Source of the DNA: Ilyonectria destructans
Lineage: Eukaryota > Ascomycota > Sordariomycetes > Hypocreales > Nectriaceae
Direction of reading: 5' to 3'
NCBI GenBank assembly: GCA_020740775.1
Contig: JAHEWK010000016.1
Span: 682,001 to 746,000 of the forward strand
DNA length: 64,000 bases
In this document: positions 23,987 through 39,817 of the stretch, piece by piece
Numbering within the stretch: the stretch's first letter is position 1
Layout of the letters: each line of letters begins with the position of its first letter
Translations under genes and position numbers: made by a program
Notes under the pieces: model-generated
Seen by the model: the letters and a program-made list of their open reading frames with translations, nothing else
The model's database searches: none
What the model was told of the DNA's origin: nothing

Positions 23987-24876
23987 CGTACACGAACGAG
24001 ATGGAGGCGCAACCAGCCTTCCTCAAGAAACAAGCACAATCCGCGGCGTGAAGGGATCCTCAAGTTAGTGGGAAGAGCGAAAGTAAGGGCGCGACTTGGT
24101 GGAACTTCTGTTTGTGCGTGGAGAAGAATCCAGACCCCGCAGCATCAAGGGCGCTTCCCCAGACTGGAGCTGGAGCTGAAGCTGGGGAAGGTCTCATGAC
24201 GGGGTGGGGAAGGTTAGGGTTTGACTAGGTACCTAGGTAAGTACTGTACAAAAACCTGGAGGTTGGTTGAGGGCTCGATCGGCGTTGAGCCAAATCCTTA
24301 TATTTCAGTTCCAGTTTTTTAATACCCAGCTGTTGACTCTTTGCCCAAGTTAGCCCATGCAATCGCTGGCTGAAGCCTGAAGCCTGGGGGACTAGCTAGA
24401 TCTAGGGATCAAGGTTTCTTGTAATCACTATGTGTATTCGTATCTAATCTACCTACCTAGAGAGTGGGCAAAGATCTGTCCTTAAGTGGGATCACGCATG
24501 ACTTTGTGACCTTTCATTTTAGTCCCCTGATCCAAGCTCTGACATCCTGGTTCCAATAACAACCGAGATTCAACGCGCCATTGTCCGGGGGAGCGCGTGG
24601 TTAGTCGCGGGGTTAAGCTATGTGAGTACCTACCTAAGCAACGGCCTTGCAATACGTACAACTCCATGTACATGTACCTATCGGACTTTGCCCACAAGAC
24701 CGCATCGGCATCGGCATTCCCCCACAATCTGTAGTCCGAATTCTGTAATGAGCGGGTCCGAGGCTGGAGACGAGGTCGCACATAAAATGGAAAAGAAATG
24801 GCCATGCATCATTGCTTTGAGAATGAATTGTTATCCTTACTCCTCAGCCTCGCTCTGGATCCTTGCCTCCTAAACA
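23987..24876. promoter_or_regulatory. Bidirectional region between the transcription factor and VAO genes
   Basis: An 890 bp gap separates two divergent starts. It has several CCTAGGTA/TACCTACC runs common in Sordariomycete promoters (around 24227, 24445 and 24630) and a CGGGGTGGGG element at 24200-24210 that only partly matches the cluster motif. Short overlapping open frames were not called. Confidence 0.4.
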
Positions 24877-27117
<2,241 letters not shown>

Positions 27118-27800
27118 GACGCAAAGCACATCTTATTAAATCCAATTTATACAGATTTTCTTTAATATTCTTGGCGGGTCTAACATCTTATACATCACTT
27201 CATGAGCCTTCCACAAACCTGACACCTTTGCAAAGCGCGCGTTGGGGTCAAATGTGACTTTTCTCTTTTTAGTCTCAATTCTTCTATTTCATGCCTCAGG
27301 ACCAGCAATCCCTTATACTGGGCTGCCAACTTGGTCTTCTGACGATCAATTCCCTTGGTACATTTAGTCATAAAGGGTCAATCGTTCGATTAAGTGTTTC
27401 TGATAAGGTGATGCTTTGAAGTGTGGTTTGAAGTTGCTGTGATTATTGGTGTGTCTTAAAAAGACTTTATGATGGCTCTACCATTGTCTTAGGTGGCGTT
27501 GCCGGCTGTATTTCTGGGTTGCTTATCAATGGATTCATCAAGGGCTTTTCCAGGCTCACTGACCACACCCCAGATACTTTCCAGCTTGCGAGAATGATAA
27601 AGCAGCTAATATATTTCACTATAAATAAGAATAAATTAGGCATTATTTAGAATAAGATTAAGGAGAAGAATCCAGCTTTAAGTTGACTTCCTATGAGACG
27701 GACATCATAAAAAAGCTAGAAAAACCGATTAAGATAGTGAAACTACCTGCGTAAGTCTCACCGATCGTTATATCCCCTTAGCCTACATTACATAATGTTG
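27118..27800. other. Intergenic between convergent genes
   Basis: It lies between the 3' ends of the VAO and MBL-fold genes. A 44-codon plus-strand frame at about 27490-27650 has a hydrophobic start (GGVAGCISGLLING) but no start codon or partner and was not called. 27600-27730 is AT-rich. Confidence 0.4.
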
Positions 27801-28924
27801 TTATAGAGCGTTGCAGGCTTTAAATGCGTAATCGCTCAGCAGCGACATCAGCACCTCGTCGCTTTCCGCTAGAATCCAACTCCTGTCGTGTGCTAGTGCT
27901 ATGTGGGTATTGTAGTGAGTCTCGAGCACCTTGAGCTTCTTGACGGTGGATTTGGCCGCTGGCAGATCCTCGTGAAGAGACTCGATTTCTCCGTGGGGGT
28001 TGATCCAGGTCCTGAAATCTTCTGAGCCGTCCAGAAGGGCTCTACACGGGTAATCAATGTATGCTTCATAGACAATAAGATCAAAAGCCTAGAGAGCCTC
28101 ACCTTGAATGACAGCAATCGCTTGCCATGATGACCCATTCCCCGTTGGCAAGTTTAGCAGCGGCTGCCAAGTTTCCAGGCATATGGCCAGGGGCCTCTAT
28201 AATCCAAAGACTTCCGTCATCCAGAAGGTCCAGAGCCTTTTCAAACGGACCAAAGCGTTGCCATTTCCCATCCATTTCCACGCAATTCTCCGTAGCCCTC
28301 TCAGGATGGAAAAAATGGGCATCCCATTTTCCGCTCACATCGTATGGCTCGTCGTGGAATTGGCCTGGTGTACAGTGCGCAAAGGTTCCAGGGCCAAAAT
28401 AACCTACAGCCCGCGGGAACATGCCTTTAATAGGCCTGGAATGGTCCCAGTGGTGATGGCTTTGCCTTGTTAACTCATCCCACGAGAGCATTAGTGGACG
28501 GTGGTGCCATCGTACCTAAATACCACCGTATCGAGCATCTCTGGCGGGACGCCAAGTGCATGTAGCTGCTCCGGGAGTGGGACGACGGGAGAAACGGGAT
28601 GCAAGACATCAAGTACGTGCTTGTTTGTGTAGGCTGTGTATTCGGAGCGATCCTGTTCGCCCGGCCGAGTAAGCAAATGAGCCAGTAAAAGAGGACAGAT
28701 GACTAGGCTGAACGCACAGCACTAAGACCAACATCCCACAGAATGTGTCGCCCGCTTGGCTCGTGATGGATAAAAAAGGCCCAAGAATGGCAACGGTACG
28801 GGACCGACGTAGAGCCTTGGTGGACAACGTCGAGGTTGGCTGTAAAGGAACCTCCATCTAGAAGCTTCACTGTGACATGGCCCGAGCTTGCCGGGAGGGA
28901 CGGCAGATCTTGAGAGGTCGTCAT
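27801..28924 (-). CDS. MBL-fold metallo-hydrolase (lactonase-like)
   Basis: Four exons (28924-28718, 28652-28516, 28459-28103, 28041-27801) give 313 residues. Splicing of intron 2 creates VVFSHHHWDHS, the HxHxDH zinc motif. Further ligands fit at APGHMPG, ASDCC and ALAHD. Length and motif order match the AHL-lactonase/MBL-fold group, which opens lactones or cleaves esters with two zinc ions. No signal peptide is seen, so it is probably cytosolic. It is divergent from the oxygenase gene at 29261 and shares with it a promoter holding five copies of the cluster motif, so the two are probably co-induced. The substrate is unknown. Confidence 0.9.
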
Positions 28925-29044
28925 ACTTTACTCGGGGAAACAGTTTCCGAGCGACAGTTTGGTATCTGGAGTTGGGTCTGATAAGGTCCGAGTGCCAAGT
29001 TGTGACTTTGAGGGCATTCCCATCTTGTACATGTAAGAGTGGGA

Positions 29045-29101
29045 ACCCCACATCCAACTACCCCAAAGTCTGGGGTAGTTTCTGGGGTAGTTTGTACCCC
29101 A
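29045..29101. promoter_or_regulatory. Five-copy TACCCCA/TGGGGTA array in divergent promoter
   Basis: Within the 336-bp gap between divergent starts at 28924 and 29261 lie ACCCCAC (29045), TACCCCA (29059), TGGGGTA (29071), TGGGGTA (29083) and TACCCCA (29095). They are spaced 12-14 bp apart, close to one helical turn, and in alternating orientation. A given 7-mer is expected on either strand only about once per 8 kb, so this is a clear cluster. It probably binds one or both C2H2 factors of the locus. Confidence 0.7.
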
Positions 29102-29260
29102 AACTCTGGTGGCTGGTCCAGTGATGACGACGTGAAAATACCGTCAAGCGAACCGGGTGAACAAGTGCAACTCCATACCATGACTGATTAATCATACCTC
29201 TAGATAATAACTCATATCTTCACTCAGCCTGTTTTGCTAGAAGCTGCTTGCTGATCCTCA

Positions 29261-30334
29261 ATGACCCTATCTAGGACGGTGGCGCGGCACGTGTACCTGA
29301 GTAGACCCTTGCTTCGACATCGCCCGGCTTTCCCACCGGTATTTCAGTTCACCCAGCACGCTCCGAAGGCAGAACGACACGGTATGGCGACAATGACAGT
29401 CAAGTACCCTACAGATCGCCAGGCGACAATGGAGTACATCAGGCCTGACTCCAAGATGAACCGAAGATACATGGCAGCTGGGGAAGAAGTTAACACTGGA
29501 AAATACGAGACGAAATCTGTTTTGGTCCATGATGCGAGGCACGAGATACCCAAGCTCACGCTAGACACGACGGGGTTCGAGCTCTTCAAACATGAATCGA
29601 AGGTGAGTTCTGTCCTTGCTTCGTACATAGGGAAACGTGATGACGCCTAGTAACAAGCGCTGACCACCAAACAATAGGTGGCAGACTGGAGCGACATGGC
29701 AGAGTTGGAATCAACCTACTCGGATGAGATCCATGACTTTGTGTCTAAATTAACAGGCGCCGACAAAGTTATCGTCTTTGGCCCAGTTCGTCGAACCACC
29801 AATGATAAAAAGCCTGACAACTCGGACACCGCCTGGAACGACCAGCCGCCAGCTTCGGACGTGCACGTCGACTACACTCCTCGTCGTGCGGAGTGTCTCG
29901 CAGAGGATTTTGCAGCAAAAGCCGGGTTCCGCAGGAGCGACTACAAGCAGGTCAAGCTCATCAACCTTTGGCGTGCAGTCAAGCCGGGCCCTCAGAACTG
30001 GCCATTGGCCTTGTGCCGAGGAGATATCGTAGGCGACGATGAAGGCGTCATCAACAATCTACTATACGTCAACCAGGTGCCAGCCCTGGACCAGATGCCA
30101 GATGAGCTTCCGCATGACCCGATGTATCCTGAGGGTTCACTTTTCACGTACCGCCCGACCCATCGCTGGATGTACTATAGCAATATGGACAAGCATGAGT
30201 TGCTGGCATTTACGCTGTATGACTCCAAGATGGAACGGCCTTGGCGAGTCCCTCACTGCGCGTTTTACAACGATACAGTTGGGGCCAAGAAGCGGGAGAG
30301 TGTCGAGATCAGGACTGCGTGCTATTTTAAGTAA
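29261..30334 (+). CDS. AsaB/CmcJ-like oxygenase (hydroxylase/desaturase family)
   Basis: Two exons (29261-29602, 29678-30334) give 332 residues. The region from KVIVFGPVRRT through HVDYTPRRAE to YRPTHRWMYYSNMDKHELLAF is characteristic of the AsaB/CmcJ/CTB9-like family, non-heme iron, 2-oxoglutarate-type hydroxylases or desaturases in fungal pathway clusters. The H-x-D of HVDY fits the metal site. The first 41 residues (Arg-rich, no acidic residues) could be a mitochondrial presequence. Many relatives begin nearer the ATG at 29384 (MATMTVKYP), which would give 291 residues, and either start is possible. It shares the five-copy motif promoter with the MBL gene. Confidence 0.85.
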
Positions 30335-30946
30335 CCCGAAGTATGAATCGAAATGTATGTTGGCCTAAGAGTCGAGATGCTCATAGCCTTTAAGGACTGT
30401 GTATTTAACGATATAGTGTTCGAATCCTCAATTCTAGTCTATGGCGCCGCGCAGTAAAGTTGCACTCACCTGCCCACATCTTCCATAAGAGGAGTTCAAT
30501 TCTGTCCTTGAAATCCTTGTGGTACCCCGTACTCCAGTTCTCATCATTTTAACAACTGGTGAAAGCGAGACCTGTCCAACGTAGTCATGCGGGGGTGGGC
30601 TAATGCCGATGTCGTTGGATGCTCCAATATCCGAGAATGTGGGGTGACCCCAGTACCTGATGATCTCCTATGACGACCCACAGCTGTGAAAACTACCTAG
30701 TGAACGATTGTGTCTCCCCACCTTAGGTGCAGGCTTCTCCAACATCAACCCCGGCGTTAACATGGGGATTGTGGGCTGGGCAGATATCAAGTCAGTTTCT
30801 GAGTCTATCTTAAGAAGCTAGCCTACTGGCCTTTGACATCTCCTAGCTAGTCAATACTCTGCTGTTCTCACGTCGACTACCATCCTCAAACATCATCATC
30901 AGACTTAGTGTGACTATCAAGCCTTCGTATCACAGCCCATTTCGCG
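30335..30946. promoter_or_regulatory. Promoter of the FAD monooxygenase with palindromic motif
   Basis: 30640-30652 is a perfect 13-bp palindrome TGGGGTGACCCCA, two half-sites of the cluster motif head to head, about 295 bp upstream of the start at 30947. Another GGGGGTGGG lies near 30590. No gene is called in the gap. Confidence 0.6.
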
Positions 30947-32411
30947 ATGAAGGTATTCGCTCGCAGACCCCAACGTGATTTGAAAACACTTACGAGAAAT
31001 TACCTAGATCATTATCGTTGGTGCTGGCCCTTCCGGCTTGCTTCTTGCTCTTCTGCTTGCGAAAAGGGGAATCGACGTTGAGGTGATGGAAAAGTCTGCC
31101 ACGCTGGACAAGCAACCCCGAGCAACTCATTTCTCTGCGCCTGCGGTTTACGAACTTGCCCGAGCTGGAGTGGTAGATGAGATGTTTAGTGGAGGCTTTG
31201 TTCCAAGAGGTGTATGCTGGAGAAAGCTTAATGGGTCGAGACTGGCTGGCCTTGATGCCGAAGGCGTTATTCCAGATGATTACCCCTACAAGATGGTGTG
31301 CTATCCACTTGATAAGCTGGGCCCACTACTGTTCAAGCACGCGCTGGAACTGCCGAATCTACTGATTCATTGGTCCCATGAAGTTCTCACGGCTGGCCAA
31401 GATGATTCGTGCGCATGGATCGAAGTCAACTCTCCCGAAGGCGAACGCACGATTACGGCGGACTATGTCATTGGCTGTGACGGGGCCAAGAGCATAGTCA
31501 GGCGTCAGCTCTTTGGGGATGACTTCCCAGGGTTCACATGGGATGAGCAGATCGTAGCCACCAATGTGAGATACCACCTCCCCCTGCGTGCCTTGTCACA
31601 TAGCACTGGGCATAGACTGACTGTGCTGCAGACCTACTATGACTTTGATCAATTTGGCTGGTCGGACAGCAACTTCATCATACACCCGGAACACTATTTC
31701 ATGGCCGCACGCATCAGTCCACACTTTGGAATGGAAGCCCTGTGGCGCATCACATACGGTGAGCTGTCGGGGCTATCCCAAAAAGAGCTGGTGACCCGTC
31801 AACCAGAAAGGTTCCGTACGTTTCTCCCCGGACACCCTGAGCCAGACCAATACAAGGTAGTTAGCATTGCGCCCTATCGGATCCATCAACGATGCTCCAC
31901 AAGCTTCCGCGTGGGACGGATCCTCCTGGCAGCAGATGCTGCCCATTTGTGCAATCCATTGTAAGCATACAAGCTCCAGGCATAATTTCGATAATCTGAC
32001 GTGTTTTGCAGCGGAGGCCTCGGCCTGACCGGTGGGATTGCTGATGTTGGTGGCCTCGCCGACTGCTTGATCGGTATTCATCAGGGGTGTGCATCAGAGA
32101 AGATCTTAGACCACTACGACCGTATCCGACGTGACATCTACGACAAGACTATCAATCCTGTTTCGTCGGAGAACTTTAGACGCGTTTGCAAGCAAGACGG
32201 CGAGCTAGCGCTTCAAAATGACGAGTTTCTCAAGCTTTGCCTCAAAGCCGAGAAGGATACCGAATTTTCGAGAACACTGCAACTTGTAAGTCATCGTTTA
32301 ATACATCTCCCAGGCGTTGGCTGAATCGAGTTACGGCAGTCTATCAAGGATCTTTTGTGCCATGATTTCACTCAATACTACGACAAGGTCACGAAGAATG
32401 GTTCTACATAA
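30947..32411 (+). CDS. FAD-dependent aromatic monooxygenase
   Basis: Four exons (30947-30952, 31008-31960, 32012-32285, 32340-32411) give 434 residues. The first exon is only ATG AAG. It splices to IIIVGAGPSGLLLALLLA, the N-terminal GxGxxG dinucleotide-binding motif ending in VEVMEK. The second flavoprotein motif is GCDGAKSIVRR, and the third is LAADAAHLCNP joined by splicing to FGGLGLTGG. These define class A flavin monooxygenases (phenol or salicylate hydroxylase type), which hydroxylate aromatic rings using NAD(P)H and O2. The start is inferred, since without the micro-exon the frame would lack the first strand of the Rossmann fold. A palindromic cluster motif lies upstream. Confidence 0.88.
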
Positions 32412-33052
32412 TTAGATAGCAACAACCTCCACGAATTCAAAGTCTGGTTTTCTTTCTTTTACCATGTTAGGCGCCGCGGCACGTGTCGTGTCACATCATA
32501 GGCCGCCACAGAAGTCATCGCCGAATCCGACACAACGCCGGATCCGGAGGTTCCACCCGCCAGATCAGGATCTTGAACCCTAGCTAAGGAACCCTAATGC
32601 CTCTAGATTGATGTGCATGAGGATCCTTATTTCCAGCTAGGATAGAGAGAAATCAAGAGCACATTTCCCCTCGAGACTTCCAAATGACTTGGTTGCAACG
32701 TATCATTGAAGCATAATTGTGACGGAGTGTGTGTTAATACCTTGACATGCTCAGCGTGCAAACACTTGATTTGGCGAGACAGAAAATCCTAGGCACCTCA
32801 GTGAAGAACATAGGAATTAGGCGATCCTCAAATGTTTGCGATCCAACATCTCTACAATATCCAGGCCCATCGGTGCTCTTGCATCTTGCGACCAAGCACC
32901 TCATTCGCTTGCCAAACCCCAAGACGCTCCCTGATGTACCTAGTCAGCTATCGCAATGAAGTCAGCCGCCATGAGGTTGAGTGGCTTACCAAACCAAGTA
33001 GTTCTTGGCCTTTAGCGAGATCGGCGGCCTCTGGTTCCAGCCGATTGATTCC
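32412..33052. other. Intergenic
   Basis: No gene was recognised between the FAD monooxygenase and the SDR fragment. A GC-rich patch with CGCCGCGGCACGTG lies near 32471. Confidence 0.4.
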
Positions 33053-33420
33053 CTACTCGATGTCAACCCCTTCCCCGCCTGCAACACAAACGGCTTTTAC
33101 ATGCACATCTAGATCACCAGCACATTGAAGAACAAGACGCGCAACTTGGTCTGGGGTGTTCATAGGAAGCGATTCTCTAACCCATCGTTCACGTACGCCC
33201 CCAAACATGAGCGTGTCGGTTGCCCAGGGACATACTACGTTGATACGAACGTCGAAAGCAGAGAGCAGATAGCTTCTGAGTGATCTCATGAGACCCAAGG
33301 CACCGTGCTTGCTGGCAGAGTATGCGAATAACAAGTGTTTACTCCAACGAATAATTTACCCCACATATGATGCAGCACCCCCCTCTCTGGCGATGATTAG
33401 ACCGCCGCTTTGAACAGGGG
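33053..33420 (-). pseudogene. Short-chain dehydrogenase fragment
   Basis: The frame at 33334-33053 contains AYSASKHGALGLMRSL, the catalytic YxxxK helix of the SDR family, followed by INVVCPWATDT and a C-terminal VAGGEGVDIE, then TAG where a coding TGG would continue into GINRLEP. Upstream, 33420-33340 shows a possible preceding strand (SGGLIIARE). The N-terminal cofactor-binding TGxxxGxG region is missing. The fragment is about half of a normal 250-residue SDR and probably dead. A TACCCCACA motif at 33357-33365 falls within it. Confidence 0.65.
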
Positions 33421-33634
33421 AGATATAGGTTAGGAGTTTTTGACTGTCACAGCTTTGTAATACTGCGGCCAAGCATAGCTGGGAACATGATTGTGCGCCA
33501 CAAAGAGAGTTTCACAGATGCGAGGGTGGCGATTTAGTATCGCAATCAGTCAGCCCTGCAAGCAGCAAAAACGGCCAAACACTGAGATAATAACAATGAA
33601 GTTGTCAAATGAAAAAAGCAGCAATTGATCTCAT

Positions 33635-35620
33635 TTAAATCCTGTTTTCCACTCCACGGTATAGCATTTCGGGATAGTCGATAAGCCTCGCCCTGATGAA
33701 TTCTGCGAGTCCCTTCAGTCTGTTAGCATCCTTGCATAAACTTGGAAGTTGGGGGCATGATCCATGCGTACCTTTCCGAGACTGTCTGGTCGTGAAGTTC
33801 CCGTCACAGCTCCCTTGAGAATGTCAAAGAGAACAAAGTGAACACAGTGGAGCTTAGGGAACTCTACTCGCTCAACTCGAGATACCTCTCGAGCGTCGTC
33901 TCCTAGGAGCTGAAGCAGCTTTTGTGTTGTCAGTGTTGACCGCAGCCAATCCCACTCGGCATCGGAGTCTCCCTGCGGGAAGAAGCCGACGTTTATGTTT
34001 GCCCCTTTATCTCCGGATCTTGCAAAGACTTGGTACCCCAACGGAATCCTTACGGTTGACCCAAATGTCTCAGAATTCACCGGTGATGATGTCTCGTAAT
34101 TCTCCTGCCGTGAAGACTCCGGGCTAGTTGCTGGACCCTTGAGGTGAGGGACTGAGATGACTTCTTGAGAATCGATCCAGTGAACATTGACGTTGATCCT
34201 CGAACGATCAAGTAATGCAGGGAAATACTCAAGATAAGGTCGAGGCCGGCCGGTGCGTGTGTACTCCAGGTTTGGCGTAAACCCCGGAAAGGCCTGTCCT
34301 AGACTCTGAACAACGCGGTATTCGAAGTTCATGCGGTTTAATAATTCTTCCTCGGGAGCTTGAGCAAAGATTCGAATGACTGCGGTGGCAGCATTGGACG
34401 ATGTAGGGTCAGGGGAGCATCTACCGAGGAGTTGCACTTCAAGAGTAAGAAGTTTGCTCTTATCACCCCCGTTTTCATCAAGTAGGTCCTTTCTAACCAT
34501 TGCTTCGAATGATTTGGCTTTTTCCTCAATATCCAGGCCAATCGCATACACAAGGATCTCGGCTTGATAGCCACCGAAAGCTTGTATCGCAGTCTTCAAT
34601 GTCGGGGGAGGAGGCAGACCGCGGAACCCGCTGACCTGAACGCGATCAGGTCCTTCTTGATTGACACTCAAGAGAGATAGGTCTGCTATAACATCTGGGT
34701 TGTGGTAGTACCGCCCCTGAATCTCATACATGAGCTGGCTTCGAACAGTATCGACATTGACTAAACCGTTTTGACCGGGCTGCTTGGTAATGACAGATTG
34801 CCCGTCGTCGTGTATCTCGGCGATTGGGTACGCCAGGTCTATATACGGATGTATATGCTTGAAGCCGCAGAAGTTTCCCCCTGTCTTCGGAAGTGAGGTT
34901 GAATCAGCATTGAATCGACATATAAGATGAGACATTTAAACACACCGCATAGTTTCCACACTCTATAATGTGGCCTGTTACAAGGCCCATCGCGTGGTTA
35001 TCGTAATCTTGCTCGCCCCATCCAAACCACCATGTGGCCAATGCTTGCGTGCTGCTCGCATCGGTTGTGCGTCCAGCGATGACAACGTCAGCACCAGCTT
35101 TTAAGGCTGCCACGTATCCAGATTGGCCAATGTATGCGTTAGCAATGGTGGGTTTGTAAGGCCAGCTGTCTAGCGTTTTTGTAGTTGTCAAATGGGAGAT
35201 GGCCTGCCTCTCTGCCGGGTTTCGTATGATATCGAGGACATTGTCTCCGGTGATGTACGCAACCTTGAGGGCCTTTCCAAGGTTTCCGAACTCTGAAGCC
35301 AGAAAGTGGTGCGTATCAAGTGCAAGCTGCCGGGGATTGAGAGCGCCAGCATTGACGACCAACTTGGGGAACGTACGCGCTTCAATTCTCTTACCGAGTT
35401 CTTCGGATGCCGCTTGAAGTATCTTGAGAAACGTCGGATCGGAGCCCTTTAAAGAGTCCTGATCCATCTCCATTCGGCGCCAGGATAGGTTCATCTCTGC
35501 CAGATAATCCCCCACCACTGCGTCAACTTGGATAGGTCCCGACAAGACCTTTACTAGGGCATCGAGACGATCTCCGGAGTAGCCAGAAATGGAAGCTATC
35601 TTGATTGCTGGTTTCGCCAT
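33635..35620 (-). CDS. AtuA-like (DUF1446) acyclic terpene utilisation family protein
   Basis: Three exons (35620-34946, 34884-33772, 33712-33635) give 621 residues. The N-terminal domain runs from IASISGYSGDRLDALV through GADVVIAGRTTDAS to HIIECGNYA, then across the intron to TGGNFCGF, the family signature. The C-terminal domain ends GLAEFIRARLID, a typical closing segment obtained only if the last intron (33713-33771) is removed. The family is named after a Pseudomonas citronellol/geraniol catabolic gene, but its biochemical role is unclear. Fungal copies often sit beside acyl-CoA or ester-degrading genes. The upstream region has TTACCCCAC at 35816-35824. Fully intact. Confidence 0.9.
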
Positions 35621-36262
35621 TTTGTCACGGTTCGGGGGCTTAGCGAGAGGTGCAGTCGTGAAACGGCTATATTTGTTGTTGTTCTTGTTCTCGTCTTAGT
35701 CTTGATGGGCGAATAATGCTCCCACAGTTGGTCAACTGCGACTAGTTTATATACAGCACCTAAATAACGTCCTCAATATCCACTAGACCTACTGCACTTT
35801 ACCCAAGGTGTTAAATTACCCCACGAAGAAGCATTTGGAGTACTACCCCGCTTCCTCCGCGAGTCTATTCTATGATGAACGCCTCGTTGGAGGGTGTATG
35901 TCTATCCACTTAGCACTACACTATACAGCCCCACGAATGCCACTGGGTCCCGTCGACATTAAGGACGGAAGCATCGTCTAAAGAGGCACATGCAAGCTAA
36001 CTGCGTTGCCAGAAAATGCTTTGACAAGGAAGACAAGTATCTCGACGAGCAAATTATGCTAGGCATTATGCCCAGACGTTTCTTATAGGCACCCATACAT
36101 TGGTTTGATGTATAAGATTAGCAAAAGTTCAGTATAGTCTTCAATTAAATGGTAGCTAACTTTGAGAACTACGGTCCTGTACCATTTACGTTTGTACCAA
36201 GCACAAATCATACATCAGCTGTCAAGACCGGCCATCTAACCAAAATTCTCCCCAATTTTCAT
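35621..36262. promoter_or_regulatory. AtuA-like promoter with TTACCCCAC site
   Basis: A single TTACCCCAC lies at 35816-35824, with weaker TACCCCG (about 35843) and GCCCCACG (about 35932) nearby. They are 200-310 bp upstream of the minus-strand start. The right half borders the 3' end of the aldo/keto reductase. Confidence 0.5.
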
Positions 36263-37521
36263 TCAACAATCTCCTTCGAACTGTGCAACACCCCATATCT
36301 CGTCGAAATTGACAAACCTATGTTTCTTGCTTGGCTGTCGATCACAGATTGTATCAATCAAGTCGAAGTCTTCTGAAGATAATTCCGGAACTGTCCCACG
36401 ACATCCGACATGTCAGAAATATTATGTGCAAACTGCGCAGGACTGCTATATACCTGTGAAATTGGAAACAATTCTGCTAGGCGTAGCTGACTTTGGTATA
36501 ACGACGGTTCCTCGTTGAACTGTAGAGTAGAGAAGCGGTCAGCATGCGCCAAAAGCAACAAAAGGCCCACAGGAACTTACTAGCCCATGCAATAAGAACC
36601 TGAGCAGGCTCTACTCCATTCTTTTTGGCCACGGCCATGACGTTTTGGTCGTCGAGCAGCCGCGCGGTTACTTCATGCAGAGCTCCTGGTTGACTGCCAA
36701 GGGGGGAGTAGGCTACGAAAGCGATGCCATTCCTTTTGCAGAACTCCAAAAGCTCATTCTGAGGAAACCACGGATGCGCTTCAACTTGGTTGCAGGCTGG
36801 TTTAATAGTTGCAAACTTGAGAAGCCCTTGCAGCTGTGGGATGGTAAAATTGGATACACCGATTGCCCGTGCTTTGCCTGATTGCACCAAAGCTTCCATT
36901 GCTCTCCAGGTTGGCTCATGGTTTCGTGTAAGTTCTTCATCAACGACAGGCTAATCTCCAAGTTAACACTGATAAACCGTTGGACGTTACTCCAGGACAT
37001 GTACCTTGCCGTTTGCCCCCAACTGAACCTCGAACTCGTCCGTTCGCTCAAAGGCCAATGGCCAGTGCATCAAGTAAAGATCGACTGGGTCGAGTCAGTA
37101 GCGGTCACGACATAACAAACTAGGAGTATGACCATATGAGAGACCCATTCGGCCCAAACTGTCATCCAGACTCTTCACGACGTCCTCTGGTCGATGATAT
37201 TGCTGCCAGCTGTGTGTCGTGATTAGCCAGATAAAACGCCAAATTGTACCATGTCACCTACAATTTGGTACAAATGAACAATTCTTCCCGAGGAATACCA
37301 CTGCTACGGATCCCTTCCCCGACCTCTTCTTCACAGCCGTAAAGGCTTGCAGTGTCGATATGCCGGTAGCCGGCCAGAATTCCTTCTCTTACCGCCGTGG
37401 CACAACGGCCGCTTCCTTCTTTCGAGCCAGGCTCAAAGGTGCCGAGCCCCAGAACTGGAATCTTGGTACCAGAAGCGGTAGCGACATGCTTTCTGCCCGT
37501 CTCCATTCTACGAGCAGTCAT
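36263..37521 (-). CDS. Aldo/keto reductase
   Basis: Six exons (37521-37262, 37209-37133, 37084-37005, 36950-36581, 36519-36454, 36390-36263) give 326 residues, the usual AKR length. The catalytic tetrad is visible: Asp and Tyr in HIDTASLYG, Lys in ICTKF, His in YLMHWP. The NADPH-binding end is VVIPKSATPSRIVSNF, and the C-terminus RFVNFDEIWGVAQFEGD appears only after the last intron is removed. It reduces aldehydes or ketones with NADPH in the cytosol, plausibly turning over an aldehyde made by the VAO-like enzyme. Translation could also begin at the second Met, five codons in. Its promoter faces the carboxylesterase gene and holds three cluster motifs. Confidence 0.92.
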
Positions 37522-37665
37522 CGCCAGGGATGCAAATGGAGACGACGCCTTGATGAGTTCAAGTCAGTGTAGGGTAGAGGGTAGATGGGAAGAAAGAGGG
37601 AACTACTAGAATGAGCGGACTTGACCAGAACATCCCGATATCCTCCTACTCAATTGCCATTTTAG

Positions 37666-37761
37666 TACCCCATGTCTGTCTGGACGGCAAAATGAGTGCG
37701 TTAAGCATAAGGGTACCCCACATAACATGCAGCATCCAAGGGGGGATGACTTTACCCCACA
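37666..37761. promoter_or_regulatory. Three TACCCCA(CA) sites in AKR/esterase divergent promoter
   Basis: TACCCCA at 37666, TACCCCACA at 37714 and TTACCCCACA at 37752 all lie in one orientation, inside the 458-bp gap between divergent starts at 37521 and 37980. Two of the three match the full 9-bp consensus exactly. Confidence 0.65.
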
Positions 37762-37979
37762 TGAAGAAATGAAGAGACGAGGGACTCGTTTGTGCTGTCT
37801 AGGACCCGCCCTTCTAAACCAAGACGCAGATGCAGCAGTCAAGCCTCTGAGATACAAGTGATGTTCGGCGAAGTGTTTTGATAGCAAAACGCAACCCCAA
37901 CCTCCCTCTTCCAGCACAGCCTTCCCGATTTACTCGGCTTTCAGCTCTCATGCCATCCGTTTTACCCTCACCCTCAACA

Positions 37980-39817
<1,838 letters not shown>

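Noticed and set aside
30416..30440. GTTCGAATCC resembling a tRNA B-box
   Set aside because: No matching A-box or cloverleaf arms could be formed around it.
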